Below are positions 53,021 to 64,000 of a DNA stretch of 64,000 nt, in pieces (the stretch's first letter is position 1; each line of letters opens with the position of its first letter). The position numbers and the translations under genes were made by a program. The stretch spans positions 2,471,001-2,535,000 of the forward strand of contig NZ_CP113783.1 of assembly GCF_029542205.1 (NCBI RefSeq), in the 5' to 3' direction. The notes beneath the pieces were generated by a model. The model was not told the origin of the DNA and made no database searches. It worked only from the letters and a program-made list of their open reading frames with translations. Source of the stretch: Pseudoxanthomonas sp. SE1 (GTDB lineage Bacteria; Pseudomonadota; Gammaproteobacteria; Xanthomonadales; Xanthomonadaceae).

Positions 53021-53095
53021 TGTAGGAGCGCCCTCGGGCGCGACGCCTTTCGCCCATGCTACGGAAAAGCATCGCGGGCATGGTCCGCTCCTACA
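53021..53095. repeat. Inverted repeat pair between peroxiredoxin and pbpC
   Basis: TGTAGGAGCGCCCTCGGGCG at the left meets an inverted arm ending ATGGTCCGCTCCTACA. The two arms belong to different sub-classes (GCCCTCGGGCG and GGGCCATGCCC), so the unit appears to be a hybrid. Confidence 0.75.
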
Positions 53096-53117
53096 AGATT
53101 GCGTGGGTTCTGCCGCC

Positions 53118-55478
53118 CTACCGCAGCACCTTGAACCGCGCCCTCGCCCACGCGCCGCTGTCGGCCAGTGCGGTGAGCTGGTGTTCGCCCGCCTCGGTGA
53201 AGTCCCGCCGGAATGCCTGCGCGCCCCGGGTCTCCGCGATCCAGCGCCCGTCCAGCAACCACTGCACGCGCGTGTCGGTGCCCAGTGCGCGCAACTGCAG
53301 CCGGACGCCATGCTCACTGCCCGGCGCACGCGCCAGCGTGGCGAGGTCATTCAAGCCCTCGATGCGCAGTTCCTCGGCCGCATCGCGGCCGTCGGGCTGG
53401 CAATCCGGCGACAACGGTGGCAGCCGCGACGCCGTCCGCTCGCGCGCAGGCAGCCACGGCGACGCCAATGCAGGCCAGCGCGCGATTTCCGTGCCGCGCG
53501 CGTCGTGCGTGCGCGCGCACTCGCCTGAGAGACGCAGCCCGGTCCGCGCATCCACCTCGAAGCGCTCTCGGCCGGCGCTCCACAGGCGCGCGTCGCGTTC
53601 GGCGAACGTGGGCGGCACATTGCCGCCCAGCGTCCACGCATCACGCCTGCGCTGGCAGAGCTGCGGCGACTCGGCTTCCACCTGTGTGCCCAGCGGCCAG
53701 CAGATGGCGCGCTCCGCCACGTCGGCGGGTGGCGGAGCCGGACCCGCATCGCCTTGGCCACGCGGCAGGCTGTCGATCACCTCGAACATCAACGGCAGCG
53801 CAGTGACCGCGCCGTACTGGCCCGGCAGCGGCGTGCCATCGGGCCTGCCCACCCACACGCCGACGGTATGGCGACGCGTGCTGCCGAGCGCCCACGCGTC
53901 GCGGAAGCCGTAACTGGTGCCGGTCTTCCACGCCACGCGCGGCCGGCTGCCGGTGTCCAGCACGCCGCTGCCATAACCGGGGCGCGGGTGCGCTTCGAGT
54001 ACTTCGCGGATGATCCAGGCAGCGCCGGGCGACAGCAGGCGCCGATCGGACGAAGGATCCTGCGCGCTGTAGCGCACGCGGCCCGACAGTCCACCGCGAT
54101 TGAGCCCCGCATATGCACCGACCAGATCCTCCAGGCGCGCGCCCGTGCCGCCGAGGATCAGCGACAGGTTGGGCTGCTCGCCGCGCGGATAGCGCAGCAC
54201 CAGGCCGTTGTTCGCCAATCGCGCGGAGAAACGCGCCGGACCCACACGATCCAGCAGGTCCACTGCCGGTACGTTGAGCGACAACCGCAGCGCGTCGGCC
54301 GCGCCGACAGGGCCGTTGAAGGCGGCGTCGAAGTTGCCGGGCCGGTAACCGCCGAACGACTGCGGCGCGTCGATCAACAGGCTTTCGGAATGGATCAGTC
54401 CATCATCGAGCGCCAGTCCGTACAGGAACGGCTTCAGCGTCGAGCCGGGCGAACGCCACGCCTGCACCATGTCCACATGGCCAAGCCGTTCGCGGTCACC
54501 GAACGCCACCGAGCCGACATAGGCGCGCGCTTCCATCGTGGCGTTGTCGACCACCAACAACGCGGCCGACGTGCGCGCGGGCAATGTGGAGAAGTAGCCC
54601 TGCACGCGTTCCTCCAACGTGCGCTGCAGGCCCGCGTCGATGGTGGACGTGATGCGTGATGCCCGTGGTTGCTGGCGGCGCAGGCGTTCGGCCAGCAGGG
54701 CGGCGCTCAACGGTGCCTGCAGGCTGCGGGCGACGACGGGCTCGATACGTGCGTCATCAACCTCGGCCCTCGACCATGCGCCAAGGTCGACCATGCGCTG
54801 CAGCACCTTGTCCCGCGCGATGCGCGCCGCATCCGGATGGCGGTCCGGGCGCAGCCGGCTGGGCGACTGCGGCAGCACCGCGAGCAGTGCTGCCTCTGCA
54901 TGCGAGAGCCGCGATGCCGGCTTGCCGAGATACGCCCAGCTCGCCGCATCCACGCCTTCGATGGTGCCGCCGAATGGCGCGCGCTCCAGGTAGAGCGTCA
55001 GGATCTCGCGCTTGGACAGGTGCACTTCCAACTGCACCGCCCGCAGCATCTGCTTGGCTTTGCCCCAGGGCGTGCGCGAGTGGCGATCCAGCATGCGCGC
55101 CACCTGCATGGTCAGCGTGGAGCCTCCCGACACCACCCGTCCGTGACGGACGAACTGCCCGGCCGCGCGCATGAGCGCCCACGGATTGATGCCGGGATGC
55201 TTCCAGAACCAGCGGTCTTCGTAGTTCAGCAGCGCCTGCAGGTAGAGCGGCGATACCGTGTCGGGAGATGCGGGATAGCGCCAGACCCCGTCGCGATCGG
55301 CGAAGGCGCGCAGCGGCGTGCCGTCGCGTGCGACGACCAGGGTGCTGGTGTCGCGGCTCTTCGGCAGCGGCGGCGGGAACGCAAGGTCCGCCACCAGCAG
55401 TGCGACAAGCACCACCACCGTCGACCATCGCAGGCGGGTCAGCCAGCGGCGTGGGCGACCTCCGTCATTCCAGCGCAC
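53118..55478 (-). CDS. pbpC: Penicillin-binding protein 1C
   Basis: A bifunctional cell-wall synthase, about 786 residues from the chosen start. A membrane anchor (STVVVLVALLVADLAF) precedes a glycosyltransferase domain (LLNYEDRWFWKHPGINP; catalytic Glu87; GGSTLTMQVARML), a transpeptidase with SxxK in SPGSTLKPF, SLN and KTGTSYGF, and the C-terminal PbpC (BiPBP_C) domain. PbpC commonly pairs with an alpha-2-macroglobulin, as here. The start is unsure: the first 45 codons of the open frame are repeat DNA. A GTG at 55478 after AGGGA is preferred; ATG 55514 and 55583 are alternatives. Confidence 0.92.
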   Translation of the reverse strand: MRWNDGGRPRRWLTRLRWSTVVVLVALLVADLAFPPPLPKSRDTSTLVVARDGTPLRAFADRDGVWRYPASPDTVSPLYLQALLNYEDRWFWKHPGINPWALMRAAGQFVRHGRVVSGGSTLTMQVARMLDRHSRTPWGKAKQMLRAVQLEVHLSKREILTLYLERAPFGGTIEGVDAASWAYLGKPASRLSHAEAALLAVLPQSPSRLRPDRHPDAARIARDKVLQRMVDLGAWSRAEVDDARIEPVVARSLQAPLSAALLAERLRRQQPRASRITSTIDAGLQRTLEERVQGYFSTLPARTSAALLVVDNATMEARAYVGSVAFGDRERLGHVDMVQAWRSPGSTLKPFLYGLALDDGLIHSESLLIDAPQSFGGYRPGNFDAAFNGPVGAADALRLSLNVPAVDLLDRVGPARFSARLANNGLVLRYPRGEQPNLSLILGGTGARLEDLVGAYAGLNRGGLSGRVRYSAQDPSSDRRLLSPGAAWIIREVLEAHPRPGYGSGVLDTGSRPRVAWKTGTSYGFRDAWALGSTRRHTVGVWVGRPDGTPLPGQYGAVTALPLMFEVIDSLPRGQGDAGPAPPPADVAERAICWPLGTQVEAESPQLCQRRRDAWTLGGNVPPTFAERDARLWSAGRERFEVDARTGLRLSGECARTHDARGTEIARWPALASPWLPARERTASRLPPLSPDCQPDGRDAAEELRIEGLNDLATLARAPGSEHGVRLQLRALGTDTRVQWLLDGRWIAETRGAQAFRRDFTEAGEHQLTALADSGAWARARFKVLR

Positions 55479-56240
55479 GTTGGAATCCCTTTTGCTTTTG
55501 CTCCGCTGTGTCATGGCCCATGGATGGCTGAAGATCAAGATGGATCCCGGCGTTCGCCGGGATGACGCCAAGGAACCCTTCACCCCCCGATCCCGTCATT
55601 CCAGCGCACGCTGGAATCCATTTCGCTTTTGATCGGTTGAGTCATGGGACCACAAAAGCCTGAAGATCAAGATGGATCCCGGCGTGCGCCGGGATGACGC
55701 CAGGGGAACCCTTCACCCCCCCGATCCCGTCATTCCAGCGCACGCTGGAATCCATTTCGCTTTTGGTCGGTTGAGTCATGGGACCACAAAAGCCTGAAGA
55801 TCAAGATGGATCCCGGCATTCGCCGGGATGGCGCCAGGGAAACCACTCGTCTCCTCCAACCTCGTCATTCCAGCGCATGCTGGAATCCATTTCGCTTCTG
55901 ATCCACTGTGTCATGGGACCACGGAGGCCTGAAGATCAAGATGGATCCCGGCGCTCGCCGGAATGACGCCAGGGGAACCCTTCGTCCCTCCGATCCCGTC
56001 ATTACAGCGCACGCTGGAATCCATTTTGCTTTTGATCCGCTGTGTCATGGGACCACGGAAGGCTGAAGATCAAGATGGATCCCGGCGTTCGCCGGGATGA
56101 CGGCCGGAGGAACTCCCGCGCCATCCACACCGTCATTCCAGCGCACGCTGGAATCCATCTCCGCTCCGGCTCCACACCGTCATCCCTGCCGATTCGGAAG
56201 ATCAAGAGAGATCCGACGTTCGGCTGGGTGACGGAAGAAG
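55463..56240. repeat. Tandem array of about 134-bp repeats made of two hairpins each
   Basis: Copies of CGTCATTCCAGCGCACGCTG start at about 55463, 55594, 55728, 55863, 55997 and 56131 (spacing 131-135 bp). Each unit contains one arm with a CCAGCGCACGCTGG palindrome and a second, opposed arm, GATCAAGATGGATCCCGGCG followed by TTCGCCGGGATGACG, with another palindrome. Copies are 85-95% alike by eye, and the last is degraded near 56178. They fill the gap between the alpha-2-macroglobulin gene and pbpC, and the first copy encroaches on the pbpC 5' end. No gene is visible inside. Confidence 0.92.
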
Positions 56241-56246
56241 CACGCG

Positions 56247-59200
56247 CTACGGCTGCACCACCGTGATCGTCGCTGGCGACGCCTTGCCGACACCGCGGAT
56301 GTCCGGACGGTACATGTCCTCCACCAGCGAGGGCGGCACGGTGTACGTGCCCGGGGTCACCGCGCGCACTAGGTAGAACACCTTGGCGGTGTCGCCGCGA
56401 TCCAGTTTCAGTGCCGCCACATAGCGGTCGTCGCGGAACTCCTCGTGCTTGACGTCCGCCGCGCCACCACGGTCGCTGATCGAGATGCCATCCACCACCA
56501 CCTCAGCCCACTGCTTGGCATCGCCCAGGTTGAAGTTCTCGATTTCCAGCCCCGCCGGCAGCAGGTCGGTGAACAATGCATCCGGCATGGCGACGTTGGC
56601 GGTGATGCCGACGCGCACGATCAGCGCCTCGCCTTCCTTCAGCGTGCCGCCTTTCCACTCTTTGCCATCCGTCGTGTAGTAGCGACGCTCGATGCCGATC
56701 TGCCGGTTGTCCGGCGCCGGCGCGCTGCGCGGGATGCCGGCCACGTCGAGCGATGCGTACAGCGGCGGCGAACCCTCGGGCACGAAGCGCAGGCCACGGG
56801 CCAGCGCGGCGTGGTCGACGCTGCGGCCGAACAGCCGGACCGGCGCGACAGCCTCCGCATCGCCACCGATACTCCATTGGCCGGACACCAGCTTCTTCTG
56901 GTCGACCATCAGCGCCTTACCCAAGCGCGCCAAGGCTACCTGCTCCTGCGTGCTCAGCCACAGCCAGCCACTGTTGCGGCGTGCATCCAGTTCGCGTCCC
57001 AACGAGATGGCGCGACGGTCGAACTCCGGCTTGGCCAGCTTGCGTTCGTGCACCAGCGCGATCATCAAGGCGTCGTCGCGCAGTTTCGTCCCGTAGTCGC
57101 CCAGGTATTCCGGGCGGTCGCCCGTCCTGGCGAAGCCTTCGGTGATCGCCTTCGCGCCACGGTTCTTGTCGCCCTGCAGCGACAACGCGATGCCCAGGTG
57201 CACCAGCGGCAGGCCGGTCAGGCTCTTGCCGCGCTCGTTGTCGTACAACGCACGCAGCGTACCCAGCGGCGCCCGGTTGACGCGCGCGAGCACGTAGCCG
57301 GCGTAGGCCTGGTTGGCGAACTTGAGGTGGTCGCGCCGATCGTAGCCGTAGAACTGCGCGCCACCGGCCAGCAGATCTTCGTTGAGGCGCGTCAGTGCCT
57401 TCTGCAGCACCGCGTCCGGCACGGCAAAGCCCCCTTCACGCGCATCCAGAAGGAACTCGGCGATGTAAGGCGTCAGGCCCGGATTGACGTAATCGTCGTC
57501 GCCCCACATCGAGAAGTGGCCGTTGGACACCTGCATCGACGCCAGGCGACCGAACGCGCCCTCCATGCGCTCGCCGCGCTTCTTGGCGTCCAGACCGTCG
57601 ATGCCCAGCATCTTCGCCGTGGCATCGTCCAGTTCCAGCGCAGCGTAGCCCTTGCTGGTGGTCTGCTCGGCACAGCCATACGGGTACTCCAGCGCGCCCT
57701 TCAGGGCACTTGCGAACGGGATCGGCGGCAGCGCACTGACCGTCATGCGCGCGGTGACCGAGCCGGGCATCAGTCCATCCGCGAAGCCCGCACCCATCTC
57801 CACCGGCGCCAGGCTGTCCATGACCTGCGTACGCGAGCGCAGTACTGCCGGCCAGCCCGCGCGCACCGGCACGTCGTAACGACGGTCAACCTTGAAGCCA
57901 TTGCCCTCCACGCGCACGCGCACCTGCGCCGTGGTGTAACCCTCGCCCGCCGTGATCGGGAACGTCAGCGTGCGCTTGGCGTCCATGGACAGGTCGGCAG
58001 TGCGGCTGCCCTCGCCGATATCCAGCGGACCTTCGCCATTCACCAGCACCTTGAAGGCGCCGGCCTTGCCGGTGAAGTTCTGCACGTCCAGCGTCACCGT
58101 GCTCCTGTCGCCCGGCGCCAGCACGCGCGGCAGGCTGGCTTCGGCCACGATCGGCGCACGCACCACGGTTTCGCGATCGCGATTGCCGTAGCGCGTGTCC
58201 GAGTAGACCAGCGCCGAGACGCGCAACGTGCCGTTGAAGTCCGGCACCTTCAGCGCGACGCGCGCATTGCCCTTGGCGTCCAGCTTCACCGGGCCGGAGA
58301 ACAGGTCCACGGTCTGCACGCGCGAGGTCGGCCGCTTCGCCTGCGGCAAGGCCGACAGCGCCATGTCGCCGCCGAAGCGCATCTTCGCGCTGCCGCCCTC
58401 GAAGCTCTCGATCACGCGTCCGTAGATATCGTAGGCGTCCACGCCGAAACGACGCTGCGCGAAGAACTGCGCGTTCGCATCCGGGACCGGGAAGCGCGTG
58501 ATGTTGAGGATGCCGACGTCCACCGCGGACACGGTGACGTGCGCCAGTTGTCCGGCAAGCTCGGGCACGCTGACCGTCACCGGCAGGTTCTGCTCGGGAC
58601 GCATCTGCTTCGGTACCGACAACCCGACGGCGACGCGGCGGTCGCGACGATCCATCGGCACGTGCACCACGCCGACCGCACGCGCCGGGGTGATCTTGCT
58701 GGGTGCCGAACCGCCGCGGAAGACCAGCGCAGTGACGTACACGTCATGCCGCTCCCAGTCCTTGGTCACCGGGATCGAGAACGTGCTGCCCGGCTTGGCG
58801 TCGATCGCCTGCACGTACAGCATGCGGTCGCTCTCGACCATCAGCAGGCCCTTGCCTGCGTGCGGCGGGGTGACGGTGACCTGCAACGTGTCGCCGACCT
58901 TGTAGCCGGTCTTGTCCAGCGCCAGCTTGACCTTGTCGGGGCGCGCATCCAGGCCGCGGTTCTGGTCGTCCCAGCTCCAGCCGGCACGGAACGGATAGCG
59001 CGTCGTCAGGCCGGTGGCAGGATCGAACACGTCCAGCCGGTACTCGCCCCATTCCACCGGGAAGTCGATCTTCGATGCGCCCGCGCCGACATCCAGCGTG
59101 CGGGTGTCCTTGTTCTCGAAACGGCGGGTGAAGTCGTAGTCCCAACCACCGTCCTCATCGTAGTTCCAGTGGTAGTCGCGCAACTCACGCACCAGGGTGG

Positions 59201-61190
59201 CCTTCAGCCCCTTGCCCGGCTGCGGCTTGCCAGCGGCATCCACGCGGACCACCTCGAAGCCGGCGTTCGCATTCGCGTCGGCACCGTCCTTGTCGTCGAA
59301 CAACGGTCGGATGCCCACCAGCGCATCCGCCGGCCACAGCACGCGCTTGAGCGTGCGGTTCACCGTGCGGCCGCCGGTCTCGTAAACGCTCCCGGACACG
59401 ATGGCGGCGATGGTGCTGCGCGGCTTGGCCTCGGCGGGCAGCGCGATGTCTTGCTGCAGCACGCCGTTCTCGGGCAGCGCGGTGTCGATGACGTCCTTGG
59501 CGTCCTTCGGCAGTTCCATCGTCGGGTCGCCGAAGAAGTAGCCCGGCAGCTGTTCCAGCGGATGCTGCTCCACCGCTACCGCCAGCTTGGCGGTGAACCG
59601 ATTGCCACTGGCCGGCGCACCATACAGGTAGGCTGCCGTCGCCTTGAGCTTCAACGGTTGGCCCGGCTTCAGCACGGGCTGCGCTGCGTCGAGGTCCAGC
59701 TTCATCCGCTCGGGCAGGAACTCCTCGATGCGCAGCGTCATGCCCTGCACCGCTTCCTTGCTGGCCGGATCGGTGCGGAACTCCACCTGCCAGCGACCGG
59801 TCGGCGCTTCCACCGGAATCGCCTGCTCGAAGCTGAAATACCCCTGCGCACCCGGCTGCAGGCGCGTCTCGCGGAACACCTTGCCATCCGGCTGCTTCAG
59901 GCGCAGGAAGACCGGTTGGCCGCCACCCTGCTTCGGTGCCGGTACCGGCTTGCCGTCGTTGTCGCGCAGCAGCGCGGAGATGCGCACGGTCTCGCCCGGG
60001 CGGTACAGGTCGCGACCGGACCACGCGAACACGTCGAACCACGCCTGCTCGCGACCGGCAACGGTGAATTCGGACAGGTCGAGCGCCGGCTGGTTGAACG
60101 GCAGCATCGACACGTCCTTGCCGCGCGTGGCGACCAGCACGTGCGCGGCGTCCAGTGTGTAGTTCAGCAGCGCATTGCCGTTGCCGTCGGTCTTGCCGGC
60201 CAGGATGTTCTCACCGCGGGCATCCAGCACTTTCAGTTCGACACTGCCAGTGGCGGTGCCGTCCTGCAGGGATGCCGTATGGACGAACAGCTTGTCCTTG
60301 TAGGCGCGCGTGTGCAGGCCGATGTCGCTGACCGTGAAGAACGCGGTCTCGAATTCGCCGGCGAACTTGCCGGTGCGCTTCATCACCGCGAAATAGAGAC
60401 CCGGATCCTGCAACTCGCGGATGTCCTGGATCGGCAGGTAGGTCAGCACGCGTTCGTTGGGTTTGCCGCCCAGCACGAAGCGGTTGAGATAGACCGGTTC
60501 GGCCAGCTTGCCCAGCGGCGTGTTGTCGCCGTAGTCGCTGTCCAGGTCCCAGCTGCCACGGCGACCGCCGCGCTGGTACTCGGCGAAGAACTTGGGCAGT
60601 TGCTTCTCGCTGACCCGGAGGAACTCCACGTCCACTTCCGGCACGTTGATCGACACCACCGGCAAGCCGCGGCTCTCGCGCGCCGGCAACACGCTGCCCT
60701 GCGAGGCGAAGCCCACGGCCGGGTCGAGTTCGCCGGTATGCACCTTGCGCGTGTCGTCCTTGCCGAGTCGCGTGCCATCCGCAGCCGAAAGGCCGGCCTT
60801 CAGCGTGACTTCGTAGTCCTTGGCCGCCTCCACCGAGGGGAAACGCAGGATCAGGCCCTTGTCGTCCAGCACCCAGCTGCCTTTCACCGCCGCCCCGTTG
60901 GCGTCCTTCACCACCAGCAACGCATCGAAATCCTGCGAGCTGACCAACGGCCGACTGAACTCCAGCGCGATGGCCAGGTCGCCGTCGTGCTGATCGGGAT
61001 AGGCACCGACCAGAGCGAAGCCTTCCACCTTCGCGGCCTGCGCCTTGATCGGCTCGCCGCTGGCTTCGGGCAACTGCCCGGACTCGTTGCGCTTGCAGCC
61101 GGCGAGTGCCGCCGCCGCGAGCAATCCAATAAAAAACGCGCGCATCCAGCGGTTGCGCGCGTTCTTCGTGTTCCGACGTACCGATCCCAT
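56247..61190 (-). CDS. yfhM: Bacterial alpha-2-macroglobulin lipoprotein
   Basis: A 1647-residue periplasmic protease inhibitor homologous to E. coli YfhM (ECAM). The N-terminus (MGSVRRNTKNARNRWMRAFF) leads into a lipobox ALAGC, then many macroglobulin-like (MG) domains. The thioester motif is at residues 1173-1176 (CAEQ in YGCAEQ), so it can trap proteases covalently. The TED domain follows (DDYVNPGLTPYIAEFLLDAR). It probably works with PbpC: the two genes are adjacent and on the same strand. ATG 61190 has GGGAA about 7 bp upstream; another Met at residue 16 could also start. Confidence 0.94.
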   Translation of the reverse strand: MGSVRRNTKNARNRWMRAFFIGLLAAAALAGCKRNESGQLPEASGEPIKAQAAKVEGFALVGAYPDQHDGDLAIALEFSRPLVSSQDFDALLVVKDANGAAVKGSWVLDDKGLILRFPSVEAAKDYEVTLKAGLSAADGTRLGKDDTRKVHTGELDPAVGFASQGSVLPARESRGLPVVSINVPEVDVEFLRVSEKQLPKFFAEYQRGGRRGSWDLDSDYGDNTPLGKLAEPVYLNRFVLGGKPNERVLTYLPIQDIRELQDPGLYFAVMKRTGKFAGEFETAFFTVSDIGLHTRAYKDKLFVHTASLQDGTATGSVELKVLDARGENILAGKTDGNGNALLNYTLDAAHVLVATRGKDVSMLPFNQPALDLSEFTVAGREQAWFDVFAWSGRDLYRPGETVRISALLRDNDGKPVPAPKQGGGQPVFLRLKQPDGKVFRETRLQPGAQGYFSFEQAIPVEAPTGRWQVEFRTDPASKEAVQGMTLRIEEFLPERMKLDLDAAQPVLKPGQPLKLKATAAYLYGAPASGNRFTAKLAVAVEQHPLEQLPGYFFGDPTMELPKDAKDVIDTALPENGVLQQDIALPAEAKPRSTIAAIVSGSVYETGGRTVNRTLKRVLWPADALVGIRPLFDDKDGADANANAGFEVVRVDAAGKPQPGKGLKATLVRELRDYHWNYDEDGGWDYDFTRRFENKDTRTLDVGAGASKIDFPVEWGEYRLDVFDPATGLTTRYPFRAGWSWDDQNRGLDARPDKVKLALDKTGYKVGDTLQVTVTPPHAGKGLLMVESDRMLYVQAIDAKPGSTFSIPVTKDWERHDVYVTALVFRGGSAPSKITPARAVGVVHVPMDRRDRRVAVGLSVPKQMRPEQNLPVTVSVPELAGQLAHVTVSAVDVGILNITRFPVPDANAQFFAQRRFGVDAYDIYGRVIESFEGGSAKMRFGGDMALSALPQAKRPTSRVQTVDLFSGPVKLDAKGNARVALKVPDFNGTLRVSALVYSDTRYGNRDRETVVRAPIVAEASLPRVLAPGDRSTVTLDVQNFTGKAGAFKVLVNGEGPLDIGEGSRTADLSMDAKRTLTFPITAGEGYTTAQVRVRVEGNGFKVDRRYDVPVRAGWPAVLRSRTQVMDSLAPVEMGAGFADGLMPGSVTARMTVSALPPIPFASALKGALEYPYGCAEQTTSKGYAALELDDATAKMLGIDGLDAKKRGERMEGAFGRLASMQVSNGHFSMWGDDDYVNPGLTPYIAEFLLDAREGGFAVPDAVLQKALTRLNEDLLAGGAQFYGYDRRDHLKFANQAYAGYVLARVNRAPLGTLRALYDNERGKSLTGLPLVHLGIALSLQGDKNRGAKAITEGFARTGDRPEYLGDYGTKLRDDALMIALVHERKLAKPEFDRRAISLGRELDARRNSGWLWLSTQEQVALARLGKALMVDQKKLVSGQWSIGGDAEAVAPVRLFGRSVDHAALARGLRFVPEGSPPLYASLDVAGIPRSAPAPDNRQIGIERRYYTTDGKEWKGGTLKEGEALIVRVGITANVAMPDALFTDLLPAGLEIENFNLGDAKQWAEVVVDGISISDRGGAADVKHEEFRDDRYVAALKLDRGDTAKVFYLVRAVTPGTYTVPPSLVEDMYRPDIRGVGKASPATITVVQP

Positions 61191-61282
61191 GTGCCGTTCC
61201 CTGCCGTGGTCGTATCGGCAGTATAGAACGCAGGGATGAAAGTGGCGGGGTCATCCCCGCACACTTTCATGTGAATCGATGG

Positions 61283-63973
<2,691 letters not shown>

Positions 63974-64000
63974 TCGGGTTCCGTGTTTCTTTGGTTGTCT

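Noticed and set aside
56445..61226. A plus-strand open frame of about 1590 codons opposite the alpha-2-macroglobulin gene
   Set aside because: It is the antisense shadow of a high-G+C gene; composition is His/Arg/Gln-rich with no domain or signal.

Overview
The window looks like chromosome from a high-GC gammaproteobacterium of the family Xanthomonadaceae (Pseudoxanthomonas, Stenotrophomonas or Xanthomonas type). The reasons are the smc, zipA and ligA set, a complete Entner-Doudoroff block (glk, edd, eda), a GyrA with Gln at E. coli position 83, an Oar-type TonB receptor, and dozens of intergenic inverted repeats of the form TGTAGGAGCG...CGCTCCTACA that are abundant in these genomes. I see no phage, transposase, CRISPR array, rRNA or tRNA.

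Layout. 1-3.4 kb: the N-terminus of an unidentified membrane protein, mtnA (methionine salvage), a three-repeat DUF3011 secreted protein and epmA (EF-P modification). 3.5-12.8 kb: ligA, zipA and smc on the minus strand. Between ligA and zipA sits an accessory stretch (5.9-8.5 kb) with an array of ATCGAT sites phased at 21 bp, a GFA-family protein, a truncated VOC-family fragment, a small phosphatase, a DUF2200 protein and an orphan gene of unusual composition. 13-14.3 kb: an aromatic/aspartate aminotransferase.

14.3-37.4 kb is a carbohydrate region. It begins with a MalK/UgpC-type ATPase diverging from glk, then edd and eda. A minus-strand operon then runs, in order of transcription, PF10091 (GH144-like) lipoprotein, sugar-binding lipoprotein, two permeases and a 1065-residue discoidin/(alpha/alpha)6-barrel protein. 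Upstream are an Oar-like TonB receptor, a LacI-family regulator, a Tat-exported sulfatase and a periplasmic GH3 beta-glucosidase. Five LacI-type operator-like sequences (TGTAAnCG core) sit in front of the ATPase/glk pair, the PF10091 gene, the receptor, the regulator/sulfatase pair and the GH3 gene. The simplest model is one regulon: a glucan fragment crosses the outer membrane through the receptor, is trimmed by periplasmic enzymes, enters by the ABC importer energised by the remote ATPase, and is burned through glucokinase and the Entner-Doudoroff pathway. The PF10091 plus GH3 pairing suggests a beta-1,2-glucan, possibly osmoregulated periplasmic glucan. That is inference, and it is the most interesting system here.

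37.4-43.9 kb: bolA and a YciI-like gene, scpA-scpB-rluB with a strong terminator, a GGR-type flavoprotein and fpr. 44-46 kb: a thioredoxin-like exported protein, a small orphan, glutathione peroxidase and an orphan membrane protein. 46.2-50.6 kb: a secreted amidohydrolase and an M3 dipeptidyl carboxypeptidase. 50.9-53 kb: cbpA-like and hsp20 genes behind a sigma-32-type promoter, and a peroxiredoxin. 53-64 kb: pbpC, a tandem array of about 134-bp repeats, a bacterial alpha-2-macroglobulin and gyrA.
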